Counted from the first letter of the stretch, positions 29,276 to 39,646 are shown. The stretch is 64,000 nucleotides of DNA from Candidatus Palauibacter soopunensis (GCF_947581735.1 NZ_CANPVT010000052.1:62001-126000); one strand, 5' to 3'. Notes: generated from the letters alone by a model not told the origin. Made by a program: numbers and translations.

Positions 29276-30504
29276 TCACTCCCGCGGGGACCGGGCGCCA
29301 ACTCGAGCGTTGCGAGCCGTTCGGGTGAGAAGTATGCGGCGGCTTCGAGACACTGCGCACGGTCGACCGCGTCGATTCTCGCCGCCACCTCGTCCAGGGT
29401 GCGATACTCGTGGTCGTACAGGGCGACTCCCGCAAGCCGGTTCATTCGACTTGCGGGCGATTCGAGCGAGATCAGAAACTGCCCCTTCAACTGACTGCGA
29501 GTGTCGTCCAGCTCCTGGCGCGTCAATCCCTCCCGTGCCAGAAGGGTCAGTTCGTGCTCCAGCGCGTCACGCGCATCCCTGGCGGTCTCGGGCCGGGTCC
29601 CGACGTAGGCGCCGACGTGACCCGCCTGCGCATAGAACCCGTGGAAGCTGTACACGGCGTAGGCGAGACCACGCGTTTCCCGGATTCTCTGGAAGAGCCG
29701 TGAACTCATTCCGCCCCCGAGGGCCGTCGCCGTCACATGGATGGCGTAGCGGAGGGGGTCGCGGTACGGGACGGAGAGCCCTCCGGTCACGATGTGCGTC
29801 TGCCGGCCGCCCTCGCGTCGCATGCGCCGGAAGCCCGATTTGCCGACCGGCGCCGGCGGATCGGCGAGTGTGGGGGCGGCGGCGGGCTCGGGGAGCCAGC
29901 GCGCCAGTCCGTCCACGAGGTCCTCGTGCGCTACGGCTCCCGCCGCCGCCACGACGACGTTCCCGGGCCGGTACGCGCGTGCGTGCACCTCGGCCAGCGC
30001 GGACACGGAAAGTCCCCGCACCGACTCGCGGGTGCCCAGGATCGGTTCGCCATAAGGATGCCCGCCATAGAGGCTGCGCGCGTGCTCCTCGAAGACGATG
30101 TCCTCCGGTACGTCCGCCGCGGAAGCGATCTCTTCCAGCACGACCTCGCGCTCCACCTCCAGGTCCTGTGCGGAGAGCCGCGGAAAGAAGGCGAGGTCGC
30201 ACAGTACGTCGAGCGCGATGCCGAGCGCCCCCGCCGGCACGCGCGCCTGGAATGCGGTGAACTCGTGGGTCGTATACGCGTCCAGCGTGCCGCCGAGCCG
30301 TTCCAGCTCCCAGGCGAGATCGCGAGCGGAGCGCCGGTGCGTCCCCTTGAAGACCATGTGCTCCAGCAGGTGGGACGCGCCGCCGTGCTCGGCATCCTCG
30401 TGAACGCGGCCCTGCCGCACCCAGAGGCCGATGGCGACGGAACGCACGGAATCCATGCGCTCGCTGAGCACGGTGGGACCATCCGGGAGACACGTTCGGT
30501 ACAC
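29272..30504 (-). CDS. M16-family zinc peptidase
   Basis: 410 residues from the GTG at 30504. The inverted zinc motif HLLEH (HxxEH) lies near residue 45 in [15 protein letters not shown], and the downstream Glu is in [23 protein letters not shown] is the R/Y substrate-anchoring block of the second half. Size fits single-chain processing peptidases (YmxG/PepR-like), often found after pnp. The frame is open with protein-like sequence ([16 protein letters not shown]) back to the pnp stop, where a CTG at 30594 overlaps it. The GGGAGG just before the GTG is too close to serve it, so the true start may be upstream. Confidence 0.92.
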   Translation of the reverse strand: MYRTCLPDGPTVLSERMDSVRSVAIGLWVRQGRVHEDAEHGGASHLLEHMVFKGTHRRSARDLAWELERLGGTLDAYTTHEFTAFQARVPAGALGIALDVLCDLAFFPRLSAQDLEVEREVVLEEIASAADVPEDIVFEEHARSLYGGHPYGEPILGTRESVRGLSVSALAEVHARAYRPGNVVVAAAGAVAHEDLVDGLARWLPEPAAAPTLADPPAPVGKSGFRRMRREGGRQTHIVTGGLSVPYRDPLRYAIHVTATALGGGMSSRLFQRIRETRGLAYAVYSFHGFYAQAGHVGAYVGTRPETARDARDALEHELTLLAREGLTRQELDDTRSQLKGQFLISLESPASRMNRLAGVALYDHEYRTLDEVAARIDAVDRAQCLEAAAYFSPERLATLELAPGPRGSE

Positions 30505-30590
30505 CTCCCGGTCGAGCCGGCCTCCCGTGTCGTCAAGCGGCCGCAGGTCCCGAGCCGGCCCGCGCGCAGGCGGGCCGGAACGCGACGTGA

Positions 30591-32687
30591 TCAGGCCTTC
30601 TCGGCGGGGGCGAGGGCCGCGCGCCGGGAGAGCTTGAGCCGGCCGCGGTCATCCACGGCGAGCAGCTTCACCTTCACCTCGTCGCCGGGGCTCACCACGT
30701 CTTCCGTCTTGGCCGTGCGGCCTTCCTCGAGCTCCGAGATGTGGCACAGGCCCTCGACTCCGGGGATGATCTCGACGAAGGCGCCGAAGTCCGTCGTGTT
30801 CTTCACGACACCGCGGTAGATCCGCCCGACCTCCGGCTCCTGAACGATGCCCTCCACCATCTCGCGCGCATGCTGCGCACCGGCACCCGAGGGCGCGGCG
30901 ATGGTGACCGTGCCCGAGTCGTCGATGTTGACCTCGGTGCCCGTCTCCTCCTGGATCATCCGGATCGTCTTCCCCTTCGGCCCGATGACCTCGCCGATCT
31001 TCTGGGGGTTGATCTGCAGCGTGACGATCCGCGGCGCGTGCGGCGACATTTCCTCGCGGGCCGCTTCGAGCGTCTCGTTCATCGCCGCGAGGATCCGCAG
31101 CCGGGCGTCGCGCGCCCGGGCGAGGGCTTCCCGCAGCGTGTCGACGGAGAGTCCGTCCGCCTTGATGTCCATCTGGACGGCCGTGATCCCGCGCTCGGTC
31201 CCGGCGACCTTGAAGTCCATGTCGCCGAGGGCGTCCTCCACGCCGAGGATATCGGTCAGGATCTCAACCTTGTCGCCCTCCTTGATGAGCCCCATCGCGA
31301 TCCCCGCGCACGGAGCCCGCATCGGAACTCCGGCATCCATGAGGGAAAGCGATCCGCCACAGACGGAAGCCATCGAACTCGACCCGTTCGATTCCAGAAT
31401 GTCGGAGACGACGCGGATCGTGTACGGGAAATCCTCATATGCCGGAAGGAGCGCCTGAAGCGCGCGCTCGGCCAGCATGCCGTGTCCCGTCTCGCGGCGG
31501 CTCGTACCCCGGAACATCCGCACTTCGCCCGTCGAAAAGCCGGGGAAGTTGTAGTGGAGCATGAAGGACTTCGAGGTCTCTTCGCGCACGTCCACGGAGT
31601 CGATTCGCTGCTCGTCCCTCACCGTCCCGAGCGTGGTCACCGCGAGCGCCTGCGTCTGCCCTCGAGTGAAGAGCGCCGAACCGTGCGTTCGCGGCAGGAG
31701 ACCGACGTCGCAGGTGATGTCGCGGACGTCGTTCATCCCGCGACCATCAATGCGCTCCCCATCCTCGAGGATGCGCCGGCGCATCGTCTCCTTCTCCAGC
31801 TTTCGGAGCGCAGCGCCGACATCTCCCGAGCAATCCGGGTGGTCGGCCTCGAGCCGATCCGCGAGCTCTTCGCGGAGGGCGGACAGGGCGCGTCCGCGCT
31901 CCTCCTTGTCCGCGATCCGGAGCGCTTCGCCCACCTGCCCGGCCGCCAGTTCCGTGACCTTTTCCACGACCTCCGGGTCGGGTCCGACAGGCTCGTACTC
32001 GAAGGTCTCCGGGGCGCCCGCCTGCCGAACCAACTCGCGCTGGAGCCCGATCAGATCGGCGATGGCCTTCTGCCCGACCTGCATCGCCTCGAGGAACTCA
32101 TCCTCGGTGGCTTCGAGACAGGCGCCCTCGACCATCACGATCGAGTCCTCGGAGCCGGCGACGACGATCTCCAGGTCGCACATCTCGAGGTCATCGAAGG
32201 TCGGGTTGACGAGCCACTCGCCTTCGCGGCGGGCGACCCGCACGCCGGCAATGGGCCCGTTCCACGGGATCGGGGACAGGAGGAGGGCGGTCGAGGCCCC
32301 CAGCATGCCGACGACGTCCGCGTCGTTCTCCTGGTCCGCGGAGATGATGAAACAGACGACCTGGGTGTCGTTCCGGTAGTCTGCCGGGAAGAGCGGCCGG
32401 AGGGGCCGGTCGATCTGCCGGGCCGAGATCGTCTCCTTCTCGCCGGGCCGGGTTTCCCGCTTGATGAACCCGCCGGGGAACTTGCCGGCGGCGTAGGTCT
32501 TCTCGCGGTATTCGACCGTGAGGGGGAAGAAGGGGAGATGCGTGGGCTTGCGGTCCGCCGTGGCGGTGACGAGCACTGCGGTCTCCCCATACTGCACATA
32601 GACGGCGCCATCGGCCTGCCGGGCCATTCTGCCCGTCTCCAGGATCAGGGGCCGTCCGTGGAATTCAGTTTCGATTCGGTGTGTCAT
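30591..32687 (-). CDS. pnp: Polyribonucleotide nucleotidyltransferase
   Basis: 698 residues. It has two RNase PH-like domains (residues 1-220 and 320-540), an alpha linker, a KH domain with [19 protein letters not shown] and an S1 domain ([30 protein letters not shown]). It degrades RNA 3' to 5' using phosphate. I chose the ATG at 32687 ([19 protein letters not shown]), preceded by a purine-rich GAAGAGAAAAAAGA leader. An in-frame extension to 32768 has poor composition. It follows rpsO, as in most bacteria, and a leader hairpin lies between them. Confidence 0.97.
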   Translation of the reverse strand: MTHRIETEFHGRPLILETGRMARQADGAVYVQYGETAVLVTATADRKPTHLPFFPLTVEYREKTYAAGKFPGGFIKRETRPGEKETISARQIDRPLRPLFPADYRNDTQVVCFIISADQENDADVVGMLGASTALLLSPIPWNGPIAGVRVARREGEWLVNPTFDDLEMCDLEIVVAGSEDSIVMVEGACLEATEDEFLEAMQVGQKAIADLIGLQRELVRQAGAPETFEYEPVGPDPEVVEKVTELAAGQVGEALRIADKEERGRALSALREELADRLEADHPDCSGDVGAALRKLEKETMRRRILEDGERIDGRGMNDVRDITCDVGLLPRTHGSALFTRGQTQALAVTTLGTVRDEQRIDSVDVREETSKSFMLHYNFPGFSTGEVRMFRGTSRRETGHGMLAERALQALLPAYEDFPYTIRVVSDILESNGSSSMASVCGGSLSLMDAGVPMRAPCAGIAMGLIKEGDKVEILTDILGVEDALGDMDFKVAGTERGITAVQMDIKADGLSVDTLREALARARDARLRILAAMNETLEAAREEMSPHAPRIVTLQINPQKIGEVIGPKGKTIRMIQEETGTEVNIDDSGTVTIAAPSGAGAQHAREMVEGIVQEPEVGRIYRGVVKNTTDFGAFVEIIPGVEGLCHISELEEGRTAKTEDVVSPGDEVKVKLLAVDDRGRLKLSRRAALAPAEKA

Positions 32688-32740
32688 TCTTTTTTCTCTT
32701 CTTCTTTCGAGTGTGGCGCTGCGGGATTCCGCGCGCCGCG

Positions 32741-32760
32741 CCGGCCTCTCACCGGGCCGG
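32741..32760 (-). promoter_or_regulatory. pnp: Hairpin in the rpsO-pnp intercistronic leader
   Basis: A perfect six-base stem (CCGGCC/GGCCGG) with an eight-base loop, about 55 bases before the pnp start, followed by a purine-rich tract at the start codon. In Escherichia coli the rpsO-pnp leader has an RNase III-cut stem used in PNPase autoregulation. Similar use here is inference. The intercistronic gap is 225 bases, unusually long for this window. Confidence 0.4.
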
Positions 32761-32912
32761 ACGCTCATGGTTTCTTTTCAGCCTTGCATCAGCTTCTTCG
32801 ATTCAGCACCCCGGTTGGGGCGATCCGGCGTGGTACGAGGGAAGGAAAGCGGTGGCCCGACCATGCGGGCCGGCGGAAGCGGAGGCGGAAGTCTGCGGAA
32901 CGGAGCGGCGCC

Positions 32913-33176
32913 TCAATGGCGTAGCCCGAGCTCCTCAATGACCGTTCGGTAGCGGTCGAGATCCGTCCGGCGGAGGTAGTTCAACAGTCGACGGCGACGG
33001 CCAACCATCTTCAGTAGTCCGCGACGGCTGTGATGATCCTTGGGATGGTCCCGGAAATGCCCGGTCAACTCCTCGATGCGAGCCGTGAGCAGTGCGATCT
33101 GCACCGGAGCCGACCCCTGATCGTTCTCGCGACGCGAGAACTCCTCTATGATTTCCTGCTTCTTTGTCTTTTCCAC
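32913..33176 (-). CDS. rpsO: 30S ribosomal protein S15
   Basis: 87 residues from a GTG. The S15 core is unmistakable: [52 protein letters not shown], ending [12 protein letters not shown]. It binds the central domain of 16S rRNA early in 30S assembly. A putative promoter lies about 100 bases upstream. Confidence 0.98.
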   Translation of the reverse strand: MEKTKKQEIIEEFSRRENDQGSAPVQIALLTARIEELTGHFRDHPKDHHSRRGLLKMVGRRRRLLNYLRRTDLDRYRTVIEELGLRH

Positions 33177-33274
33177 GTCTCTCTGTTATCCCTCGATCCG
33201 CCGCCCCGCTTCAGCCCGCGGAGCGATCGGCAAGATGGCGAAGCCCCGCCGTGCCGCTTCACATACAGTCCATA

Positions 33275-33303
33275 AAACTAGAATCGGCACGCGTCTCTGT
33301 AAA
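33275..33303 (-). promoter_or_regulatory. Putative rpsO promoter
   Basis: On the minus strand TTTACA (33303-33298), 17 bases, then TAGTTT (33280-33275), about 100 bases upstream of rpsO and directly after the propeller gene. It lies in the only AT-richer patch of the gap. Confidence 0.45.
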
Positions 33304-33311
33304 GGTACGCT

Positions 33312-33329
33312 CCGGCACTCACATGCCGG
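33312..33329 (-). terminator. Hairpin overlapping the propeller-gene stop codon
   Basis: CCGGCA, a six-base loop and TGCCGG form a perfect stem that includes the stop codon of the upstream gene (33321-33319). It precedes the putative rpsO promoter, so it may separate the two units. There is no T tract. Confidence 0.35.
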
Positions 33330-34440
33330 GCGTGTTCGCCGCCGGGCAGTCCGGACCGGCGAGGGCGGGCTCGAAGACCACGGCGCGGGCGATTCCGCCG
33401 TCCTCGCGAACGCCGAACAGGTGGGCGTCATCCCCGGTCCCCCGCAGCGCCTCATCGCGGCGGGTCCGCGCGATGAGTACCCCGCTGGCAGGATCGATCA
33501 CATCCAGGATGGTGTCGAGGAGACGGTCGAGCTCAAGCGGCGATGGCGTTGCACCGGCCGCGGTCTCCCATTCCTCGTCGGCGACCCAGGTGCCCGCCCA
33601 CAACAGATCCTGGTCGACACGAAGACTGATGACGATGGAGGGTGCCGGTGCCGAGATGGGCGCGCCCGGCTGTGGCGGCCCGGGGTCAAACCACTCCGGG
33701 TCCCCGGCCAGGCGCGTCATCGGCTCGCTCCCCCCTTCCGGATCCCACGCCTCGAACCCGTATTCCCCCGCCCGGGTCGTCCACACCCTGCCCTGCTCGT
33801 CCAGGGCGATGGGGGCGCGGAAGAAGTTCACGACCCACGAGGCGACGGGCACGATACCGAGGCTCGCAAGCGTGACTCCGTCGCGGCCGACCACTTCCGT
33901 CGTCGCACTCAGCCGATCGTCGATCTGGCCGAACCCCGAGACGGCATGGCGTTCCCCGGCGGCGAGGGTCACGAAATCGAGCCCGTGGAGACTTCGGATC
34001 TCCGTCGTTTCAAGCAGTCCCGCATCCGGGGACACATGCGTGATGCGGCGGTTCACGAGGTCGAGGATCCGCAGGCTGCCATCGGATCCGGGACGCATGC
34101 GCCCCGGGACGCGATACTCGCCGGGCCCGTCGCCGTTCCGTCCAAGGGTTTCCAGGAACGCGCCGTCCGAATCGAATACGAGCAGCTCTCCGCGGTTCTC
34201 CACGCTCGCCACCACGTAGCGACCCGCCGCCGTTCGGGTGATCTCCGGACGGCTTCCGATCGTTCCGGCGTCGCCGGGGTCGCCGAGACGAACGACTTCC
34301 CGGAGTTGAACCACGCATTCGCCCGCTTCGTCCGCAATCGCCAGGATCGACTGGGCGTGGGAAGGTGCCGGGATGCCCGCGCAGACCGCCAGCACGACCC
34401 GCCAGGCGTGCCCCGTTCGTACCGTGCATCCGCCGTTCAC
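33319..34440 (-). CDS. Secreted six-bladed beta-propeller protein
   Basis: 373 residues from a GTG overlapping the ribF stop (GTGA). A signal peptide (VVLAVCAGIPAPSHAQ) is followed by repeats such as GRYVVASVENRGELLVFDSDGAFLETLGRNGDGPGEY and GSLRILDLVNRRITHVSPD, the 6-bladed propeller (NHL-like) pattern common in Gemmatimonadota and Bacteroidota. The GRNGDGPGEY motif is characteristic. No enzyme motif is visible; a binding role outside the cytoplasm is likely. It interrupts the usual ribF-rpsO-pnp adjacency. Confidence 0.85.
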   Translation of the reverse strand: MNGGCTVRTGHAWRVVLAVCAGIPAPSHAQSILAIADEAGECVVQLREVVRLGDPGDAGTIGSRPEITRTAAGRYVVASVENRGELLVFDSDGAFLETLGRNGDGPGEYRVPGRMRPGSDGSLRILDLVNRRITHVSPDAGLLETTEIRSLHGLDFVTLAAGERHAVSGFGQIDDRLSATTEVVGRDGVTLASLGIVPVASWVVNFFRAPIALDEQGRVWTTRAGEYGFEAWDPEGGSEPMTRLAGDPEWFDPGPPQPGAPISAPAPSIVISLRVDQDLLWAGTWVADEEWETAAGATPSPLELDRLLDTILDVIDPASGVLIARTRRDEALRGTGDDAHLFGVREDGGIARAVVFEPALAGPDCPAANTPGM

Positions 34441-35357
34441 GCCCGCACCTTCCTGAAATAGTCGCGACCGTCCGCCAGATCGCGGCGCATCTGCGCGGCG
34501 AGATCGTCTCCCGACTCGAAGCCCCGCACCTCGCGCAGCCGGTGGAGGACATCCACGATCACGCGCTCGCCGTAGATGTCACGTTCGAAATCGATAAGGA
34601 AGAGTTCGATGGCCGGCGGAGAGCCCGCAAAGGTCGGCCGCGGGCCGAGGTGCAGCAGTCCATCGACCTCGTCGGCGCCGAGCGTGGCGCGCACGGCGTA
34701 GATGCCCTCGGCCGGAAGGAGTTTGTCGGAAGCGGGATGCGTGAGGTTGGCGGTCGGAAAACCGAGCGTCCGGCCGCGCCCCAGTCCCCGGATCACGGTC
34801 CCGCGGAACGAATACGGGCGGCCGAGGCCGGCGGCGGCGCCCTCCATGTCGCCCGCCGACACGGCCCGCCGAACCCGGGTGGATGAGACGTGCGATCCGT
34901 CCGCTTCGACGCCTTCGACGACGGAGACTTCGAACCCGTGGATTCCGCCCAGCCGTTCGAGCACGGAGATGTCTCCCGCACGTCCGCGCCCGAACCCGTG
35001 GTCATACCCGATCACGACCTCCGCCGGACGGAAGCGCGGGACGACGATGTCCTCCACGAATTTGTCGGGAGAGTAACGTGAGAATTCGAGCGTGAAGGAG
35101 ACGAACGCAACGTAGTCCAGGCCAAGTTGGGCGAGGATTTCCTTCTTCTCGTCCGGCAGCGTGAGGAGTGGGGGAGCGACTTCGGGACGCACGATATTGA
35201 GGGGATGCGGGTCGAAGGTGAGGAGCACGGCCCGGCCGTTCCGCGCCCGCGCCCGGCGCCGAACATCGCGCAGGATCGCCTGGTGTCCGAGGTGGACCCC
35301 GTCGAAGGTCCCCACCGTGACGACGGTGCCCTGAACGTGCGGGGGGAGCCCGCTCAC
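34437..35357 (-). CDS. ribF: Bifunctional riboflavin kinase / FAD synthetase
   Basis: 306 residues. The N-terminal FMN adenylyltransferase has VTVGTFDGVHLGHQAIL (the GxFDGxHxGH signature), TFDPHP and VIGYDHGFGRGRAGD, ending in SSTRVRRAV. The C-terminal kinase has GRTLGFPTANL with the PTAN motif. It makes FMN and FAD from riboflavin. The GTG start overlaps the truB stop. The location at the end of the nusA-infB-truB cluster is conserved in many phyla. Confidence 0.96.
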   Translation of the reverse strand: MSGLPPHVQGTVVTVGTFDGVHLGHQAILRDVRRRARARNGRAVLLTFDPHPLNIVRPEVAPPLLTLPDEKKEILAQLGLDYVAFVSFTLEFSRYSPDKFVEDIVVPRFRPAEVVIGYDHGFGRGRAGDISVLERLGGIHGFEVSVVEGVEADGSHVSSTRVRRAVSAGDMEGAAAGLGRPYSFRGTVIRGLGRGRTLGFPTANLTHPASDKLLPAEGIYAVRATLGADEVDGLLHLGPRPTFAGSPPAIELFLIDFERDIYGERVIVDVLHRLREVRGFESGDDLAAQMRRDLADGRDYFRKVRA

Positions 35358-36268
35358 GCGGCGAACACCTTCTTCGGATGGAGGCGGCCATCGCGCTCCT
35401 CGGCGATAGCGAAGAGGTCGTCGCAGGCGTACAGCGCGACGGGGTTCCCCGTGCCCTCCCGCGAATCAGGCGCGTTCCCGCACGGCGGCAGCACGTCTCC
35501 GCGCTCGATCGACCTTCCGTACCGGATCTCGTTCCGCTCTCCATCGTTCAGTTCGCGCCGCCACACCCACGGGAGCGCAGCCATCCCGGGACGCCAGGCC
35601 GTGGACGCCGCAGCCACCGCTTCCGCCGCCTCGTCGGGAGAGGTCGCCTCGTCGACCCCGAAGGGGCCGATCGCCGTGCGGCGCAGCGCCGTCAGGTGCG
35701 CCCCGGGGCCGAGATCCCGCCCGATATCACGGGCCAGCGCACGTACGTACGTACCGGTGGAGACGCGCGCGCGGAAGCGAACTCGAGGGAGATCGATGTC
35801 CGTGACCGCGATCTCGTGGATGGTCACCTCGCGTGCCTCCAGGTCGGGACGCTCTCCCCGGCGGGCCAGCGCGTGGGCGCGCTCGCCGCCGGCGCGGCGC
35901 GCCGAGTAGACGGAGGGCACCTGTCGTCCGACGCCCTCGCGAGCCGCCAGCGACGCCCGGATCGCCTCCGCGTCCAGCTCCCGCCAGCCGGCGTCTTCCG
36001 ATACGGTCTTCCCCGTGAGATCGTCCGTGTCCGTCTCCCGTCCGAGCGCCATCGTCGCATCGTAGGACTTCGGGAGTCCGTGGTAGAGATCGGCGAGTCG
36101 CGTGAACGACCCGACGAGCGACAGCAGGAGCCCCGTCGCGAACGGGTCGAGCGTCCCCGTGTGGCCGATCCGGCGCACGCCGAGCTTCCGACGGATCCGA
36201 AGGATGATGTCGTGCGACGTCCCTCCAGCCGGCTTGTCGACCAGGAGCAGGCCGGCTTCAGTCGCCAC
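35354..36268 (-). CDS. truB: tRNA pseudouridine-55 synthase TruB
   Basis: 304 residues from a GTG that overlaps rbfA by 11 bases. The motif GHTGTLDPFATGLL contains the catalytic Asp, preceded by LLLVDKPAGGTSHD; STGTYVRALARDIGRDLG and RRTAIGPF are further conserved blocks. It makes pseudouridine 55 in the T loop of tRNAs. An in-frame extension to 36445 lies within rbfA and is rejected. Confidence 0.96.
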   Translation of the reverse strand: MATEAGLLLVDKPAGGTSHDIILRIRRKLGVRRIGHTGTLDPFATGLLLSLVGSFTRLADLYHGLPKSYDATMALGRETDTDDLTGKTVSEDAGWRELDAEAIRASLAAREGVGRQVPSVYSARRAGGERAHALARRGERPDLEAREVTIHEIAVTDIDLPRVRFRARVSTGTYVRALARDIGRDLGPGAHLTALRRTAIGPFGVDEATSPDEAAEAVAAASTAWRPGMAALPWVWRRELNDGERNEIRYGRSIERGDVLPPCGNAPDSREGTGNPVALYACDDLFAIAEERDGRLHPKKVFAA

Positions 36269-36614
36269 GCCGTCCCTCGTCCTCGCGAGCCTGGCGCAGC
36301 AGTTCCTCGATCCGGCTCGCGTGCTCGGGCGTTTCGTCGGGCAGGAAGCGGAATTCGGGGATCTTGCGCAGCCGGAGCGACCGGCCGAGTTCCCGTCGTA
36401 TGAATCCCGCCGCGTGTTCCAGACCCTCGATGCCCGCGGACACATCCTCGTCCGAGCGGATGTAGACGGTGGCGAAGGAGAGGTCCCTGGTCGCCCGCAC
36501 GTCGGTCACGGTCACGCCATCGAGACGCGGGTCCTTGAGCGACCCCAGAAGGAGGCGCGTGAGTTCGCGCCGGAACAGTTCGCCCAGCCGTTCGCTCCGG
36601 TGGCGATGGGTCAC
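36258..36614 (-). CDS. rbfA: Ribosome-binding factor A
   Basis: 118 residues from the GTG at 36614, which has GGGGGAG upstream. The KH-like fold is visible: RLGELFRRELTRLLL, DPRLDGVTVTDVRATRDLSFATVYI, FIRRELGRSLRLRKIPEFRFLPDET. It helps mature the 5' end of 16S rRNA in late 30S assembly. The acidic/basic tail (REDEGRRGD) overlaps truB. Confidence 0.95.
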   Translation of the reverse strand: MTHRHRSERLGELFRRELTRLLLGSLKDPRLDGVTVTDVRATRDLSFATVYIRSDEDVSAGIEGLEHAAGFIRRELGRSLRLRKIPEFRFLPDETPEHASRIEELLRQAREDEGRRGD

Positions 36615-36642
36615 GCGCTCCCCCGCACCGGACAGCCGGCCT

Positions 36643-36927
36643 TCACAGGAACTCGGTCTCCGACTCGACGACATGCGCCCTCGGGTCGGACCTGAGGAAA
36701 CGGTCGACGCGTCCGAGAACGGATTCGGCTTGCCGGCGTTCGCCCGATACGACGCAGGCCGTGATCTCGGCCATCGAGGCCCGGTCGCGCAGACCGGTCT
36801 CGGCGGCGGAAATCCGGAACTTCACAATCGTGCGCTCACGCAGACCGCGGATCACCGAACGCTTCGCCTTGAGCGACCGGCAGCCCGGGAGGTGAAACAC
36901 CCAGCGGCCCACCCCGATGACGGCCAT
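36643..36927 (-). CDS. YlxP-like DUF503 protein
   Basis: 94 residues from the ATG at 36927. The sequence VGRWVFHLPGCRSLKAKRSVIRGLRER and KFRISAAETGLRDR is the DUF503 signature. The family, YlxP in Bacillus, is almost always in the nusA-infB-rbfA cluster and is thought to help 30S maturation. The frame extends upstream to 37002, but that part overlaps infB and is rejected. Confidence 0.92.
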   Translation of the reverse strand: MAVIGVGRWVFHLPGCRSLKAKRSVIRGLRERTIVKFRISAAETGLRDRASMAEITACVVSGERRQAESVLGRVDRFLRSDPRAHVVESETEFL

Positions 36928-36943
36928 GATGCCCCGCGGAAGA

Positions 36944-39646
36944 TCAGCCCGCCGGTGCTCCGGAGAGGGTGCGCGCGACCTCCACCACCTCGTAGCACTC
37001 AATCACATCGCCGACCTTGATATCGTTGTAGTTCTCGATGGAGATGCCGCACTCGTACCCATCTCTCACCTGGCGCACATCCTCCTTGAACCGCCTCAGG
37101 CTGTCGATCCGGCCCTGGTAGATCTGGATCTGGTCGCGCAGGAGGCGGATCGGGAGGTTGCGCCGCATGGTGCCGGTCTGGACGTAGCAGCCCGCGATCG
37201 TCCCGGCCTTCGGGACGCGGAAGAGCTCGCGGATCTCGGCCATGCCGACCGTGACCTCACGCTGCTCGGGCGCGAGCAGGCCTTCGAGCGCGAGACGGAT
37301 CTCCTCGACCGCTTCGTAGATCACGTTGTAGATCCGGATCTCGATCGACTCGCGTTCCGCGGCGGCCGCCGCCCCGGCGTCGGGTCGGACGTGGAAGCCG
37401 ACGATGATCGCCTCCGAGGTCGAGGCCAGAAGAATATCGGACTCGTTGATGCCGCCCACGGCCCGGTGGATGACCTCGACCGAGACCTCGTCGGTCGACA
37501 GCCGCTCCAGGCTGTCGGAGAGCGCCTGGACCGAGCCGTCCGTATCGCCCTTGATGACGACGTTCAGACGCGCGCCCTCGCCTGCCTTGACCGCGGCGAA
37601 GACATCTTCGAGCCGCGTTCCGGTCGCCCTGCGGCGGATATCCTTCTCCCGCTCCAGTTGCTGGCGCCGTGAGACGATCTCGCGGACCCTTGCGGCGGAG
37701 AGGGCGACGAGGGAATCGCCCGCCTGCGGTACGCCCTCGATCCCGAGCACCCGCACCGGAATCCCCGGACCGGCGCTCGTGACCTTTCGACCGCGCTCAT
37801 CGAGGAGCGCGCGGACCCGCCCGCCGTGGAGTCCGCATACGAAGTCGGCGCCGATCTCCAGCGTTCCGCGCTCCACGAGCACGGTCGCGACCGGACCCAT
37901 GCCGCGGTCGAGCTGCGCCTCGACGACCGTACCGCGGGCTTCTCTTTCCGGGTTCGCCTTCAACTCGAGAATCTCCGCCTGGAGAAGGACCTTCTCGAGA
38001 AGGTCGTCCAGCCCTTCGCCCGTCTTCGCCGAAACGTCCGCGCCGAGGATTTCGCCGCCGAAGTCCTCGAGGACGACCTCGCGGGCGAGAAGTTCCCTCT
38101 TGACCCGATTCACGTCCGCCGAGGGGAGGTCGACCTTGTTCACCGCGACGACGATCGGCACCGACGCGTTCCGGGCGTGGCTGATCGCTTCGATCGTCTG
38201 AGGCATCACGGAGTCGTCGGCAGCCACGACGAGGATCACGATGTCCGTGACTTCCGCGCCGCGCGCCCGCATCGCCGTGAACGCCTCGTGGCCGGGCGTG
38301 TCGAGGAAGGTGATCGTCCGACCCTCCGATAGAACCACGTGATAGGCGCCGATGTGCTGCGTGATGCCTCCCGCCTCTCCGGCGATCACGTTCGTGCTCC
38401 GGATTCGGTCGAGCAGCGAGGTCTTTCCATGGTCGACGTGGCCCATCACGGTCACGATGGGCGGCCGGGGCACCAACTGGCTCTCGTCCTCGGGCAGGTC
38501 TTCGTCGTCGCTCGCGAGATCCGCCTCGAACCCCTCCTCCCGGATCGCCGTGAATCCGGCCTCTTCGCAGATGAGTTCGATCTGACCGAAGTCGAGCCGC
38601 TGATTGATTGTCACCATGAGGCCGAGGTTCTTGAACGCCGAGGTGATGATGGCCTGGGGCGGGACCTCGATCAGATCGGCGAGTTCAGACACGGTGAGGA
38701 ACTCGTTGACCCGAACCGTCGCCTTCTCCGTTCGCTGTTCGAGTTCGCGCTGCTCGCGCTCCGCTTCGCGCTGCTGTTGCTGCGTTTCGCGACGCCGCTT
38801 TCGCGGCGAGGACTGTCCCATCGCGGCCAGCGTCTTGCGGAAATTCTGCTGGACGGCATTTCGATCCACGCGCCGCCGCTTCTTCCCGTCTCCGCCACGA
38901 GACTTCTTGCGACCGTCGACCGTGTAGCCTTCGGCGGAGATTCGCACCTTGCCGCCGGGACCCGCCGAGGCCCTGGGGCCCGAGGGCGCGGGCGACGTCG
39001 CCGGCGACGGCATGTCCCGGCGGACCGGCTTCGGTCGACGCGCCGGTCGAGTGGGAGCGGGCGGCACCTCCGCCTCCGCTTCCGCGGGCTCCGCCTCGGG
39101 TTCGGCGATCTCCGGCTCCGTCGGCGCGCTGACTTCGACATCCGCTTCCGGCTCGGCAGGTCCGGCCGCTTCGGGCGCCGGGACCTCGGGCGCCTCGGCG
39201 GGCTCCGGAGCGACTTCGGCCTCAGGCTCGAATTCGGCCTCCGCCTGCGGGGCCTCGATCCCGACTTCCGGCTCGGGCTCAGGTTCGACCTCGATCCCGG
39301 CTTCGACCGGAGATTCGACTTCGGGCAGCTCGGCGGCGGCAACGTCCTCTTCCGCAGTCTCGGGGGCCGGCTCGACACCCTCTTCGACCTCGACTTCCGG
39401 CGTCGCGGTCGTGAGAGACGCAGGAGCGGCCCTCCGCCGGCGACGGCGTCGCCGCACGGGGGCCGCGGTACCGGTGACCGCCTCACCGCGACGCTCGCGT
39501 TCGAGCCGCGCATGCAGACGCGCCACGCTCGCCGAGTCCACGCTCGACATGTGGCTCCGCACGGGTACATCCATCTCCCGCAGCAACTGGATGAGGTGAC
39601 TCGTGTCGAGTCTCAGTTCCTCTGCGACCTCGAAGACACGCTTCAT
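36944..39646 (-). CDS. infB: Translation initiation factor IF-2
   Basis: 900 residues. It has an IF2 N-domain ([27 protein letters not shown]), a long Ala/Glu/Pro low-complexity linker (about 85-205), a basic stretch with [23 protein letters not shown], then the G domain: [43 protein letters not shown]. Domains II-IV follow and include [11 protein letters not shown]. It places initiator tRNA on the 30S subunit. The ATG overlaps the ylxQ stop (ATGA). Confidence 0.97.
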   Translation of the reverse strand: MKRVFEVAEELRLDTSHLIQLLREMDVPVRSHMSSVDSASVARLHARLERERRGEAVTGTAAPVRRRRRRRRAAPASLTTATPEVEVEEGVEPAPETAEEDVAAAELPEVESPVEAGIEVEPEPEPEVGIEAPQAEAEFEPEAEVAPEPAEAPEVPAPEAAGPAEPEADVEVSAPTEPEIAEPEAEPAEAEAEVPPAPTRPARRPKPVRRDMPSPATSPAPSGPRASAGPGGKVRISAEGYTVDGRKKSRGGDGKKRRRVDRNAVQQNFRKTLAAMGQSSPRKRRRETQQQQREAEREQRELEQRTEKATVRVNEFLTVSELADLIEVPPQAIITSAFKNLGLMVTINQRLDFGQIELICEEAGFTAIREEGFEADLASDDEDLPEDESQLVPRPPIVTVMGHVDHGKTSLLDRIRSTNVIAGEAGGITQHIGAYHVVLSEGRTITFLDTPGHEAFTAMRARGAEVTDIVILVVAADDSVMPQTIEAISHARNASVPIVVAVNKVDLPSADVNRVKRELLAREVVLEDFGGEILGADVSAKTGEGLDDLLEKVLLQAEILELKANPEREARGTVVEAQLDRGMGPVATVLVERGTLEIGADFVCGLHGGRVRALLDERGRKVTSAGPGIPVRVLGIEGVPQAGDSLVALSAARVREIVSRRQQLEREKDIRRRATGTRLEDVFAAVKAGEGARLNVVIKGDTDGSVQALSDSLERLSTDEVSVEVIHRAVGGINESDILLASTSEAIIVGFHVRPDAGAAAAAERESIEIRIYNVIYEAVEEIRLALEGLLAPEQREVTVGMAEIRELFRVPKAGTIAGCYVQTGTMRRNLPIRLLRDQIQIYQGRIDSLRRFKEDVRQVRDGYECGISIENYNDIKVGDVIECYEVVEVARTLSGAPAG

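Noticed and set aside
32688-32768. N-terminal extension of pnp to an upstream ATG
   Set aside because: The extra residues are Arg/Glu/Ser-rich and unlike PNPase starts; the chosen ATG gives the conserved N-terminus.
30741-32924. Open frame of 727 codons antisense to pnp
   Set aside because: No domain or start signal; pnp on the other strand is certain.
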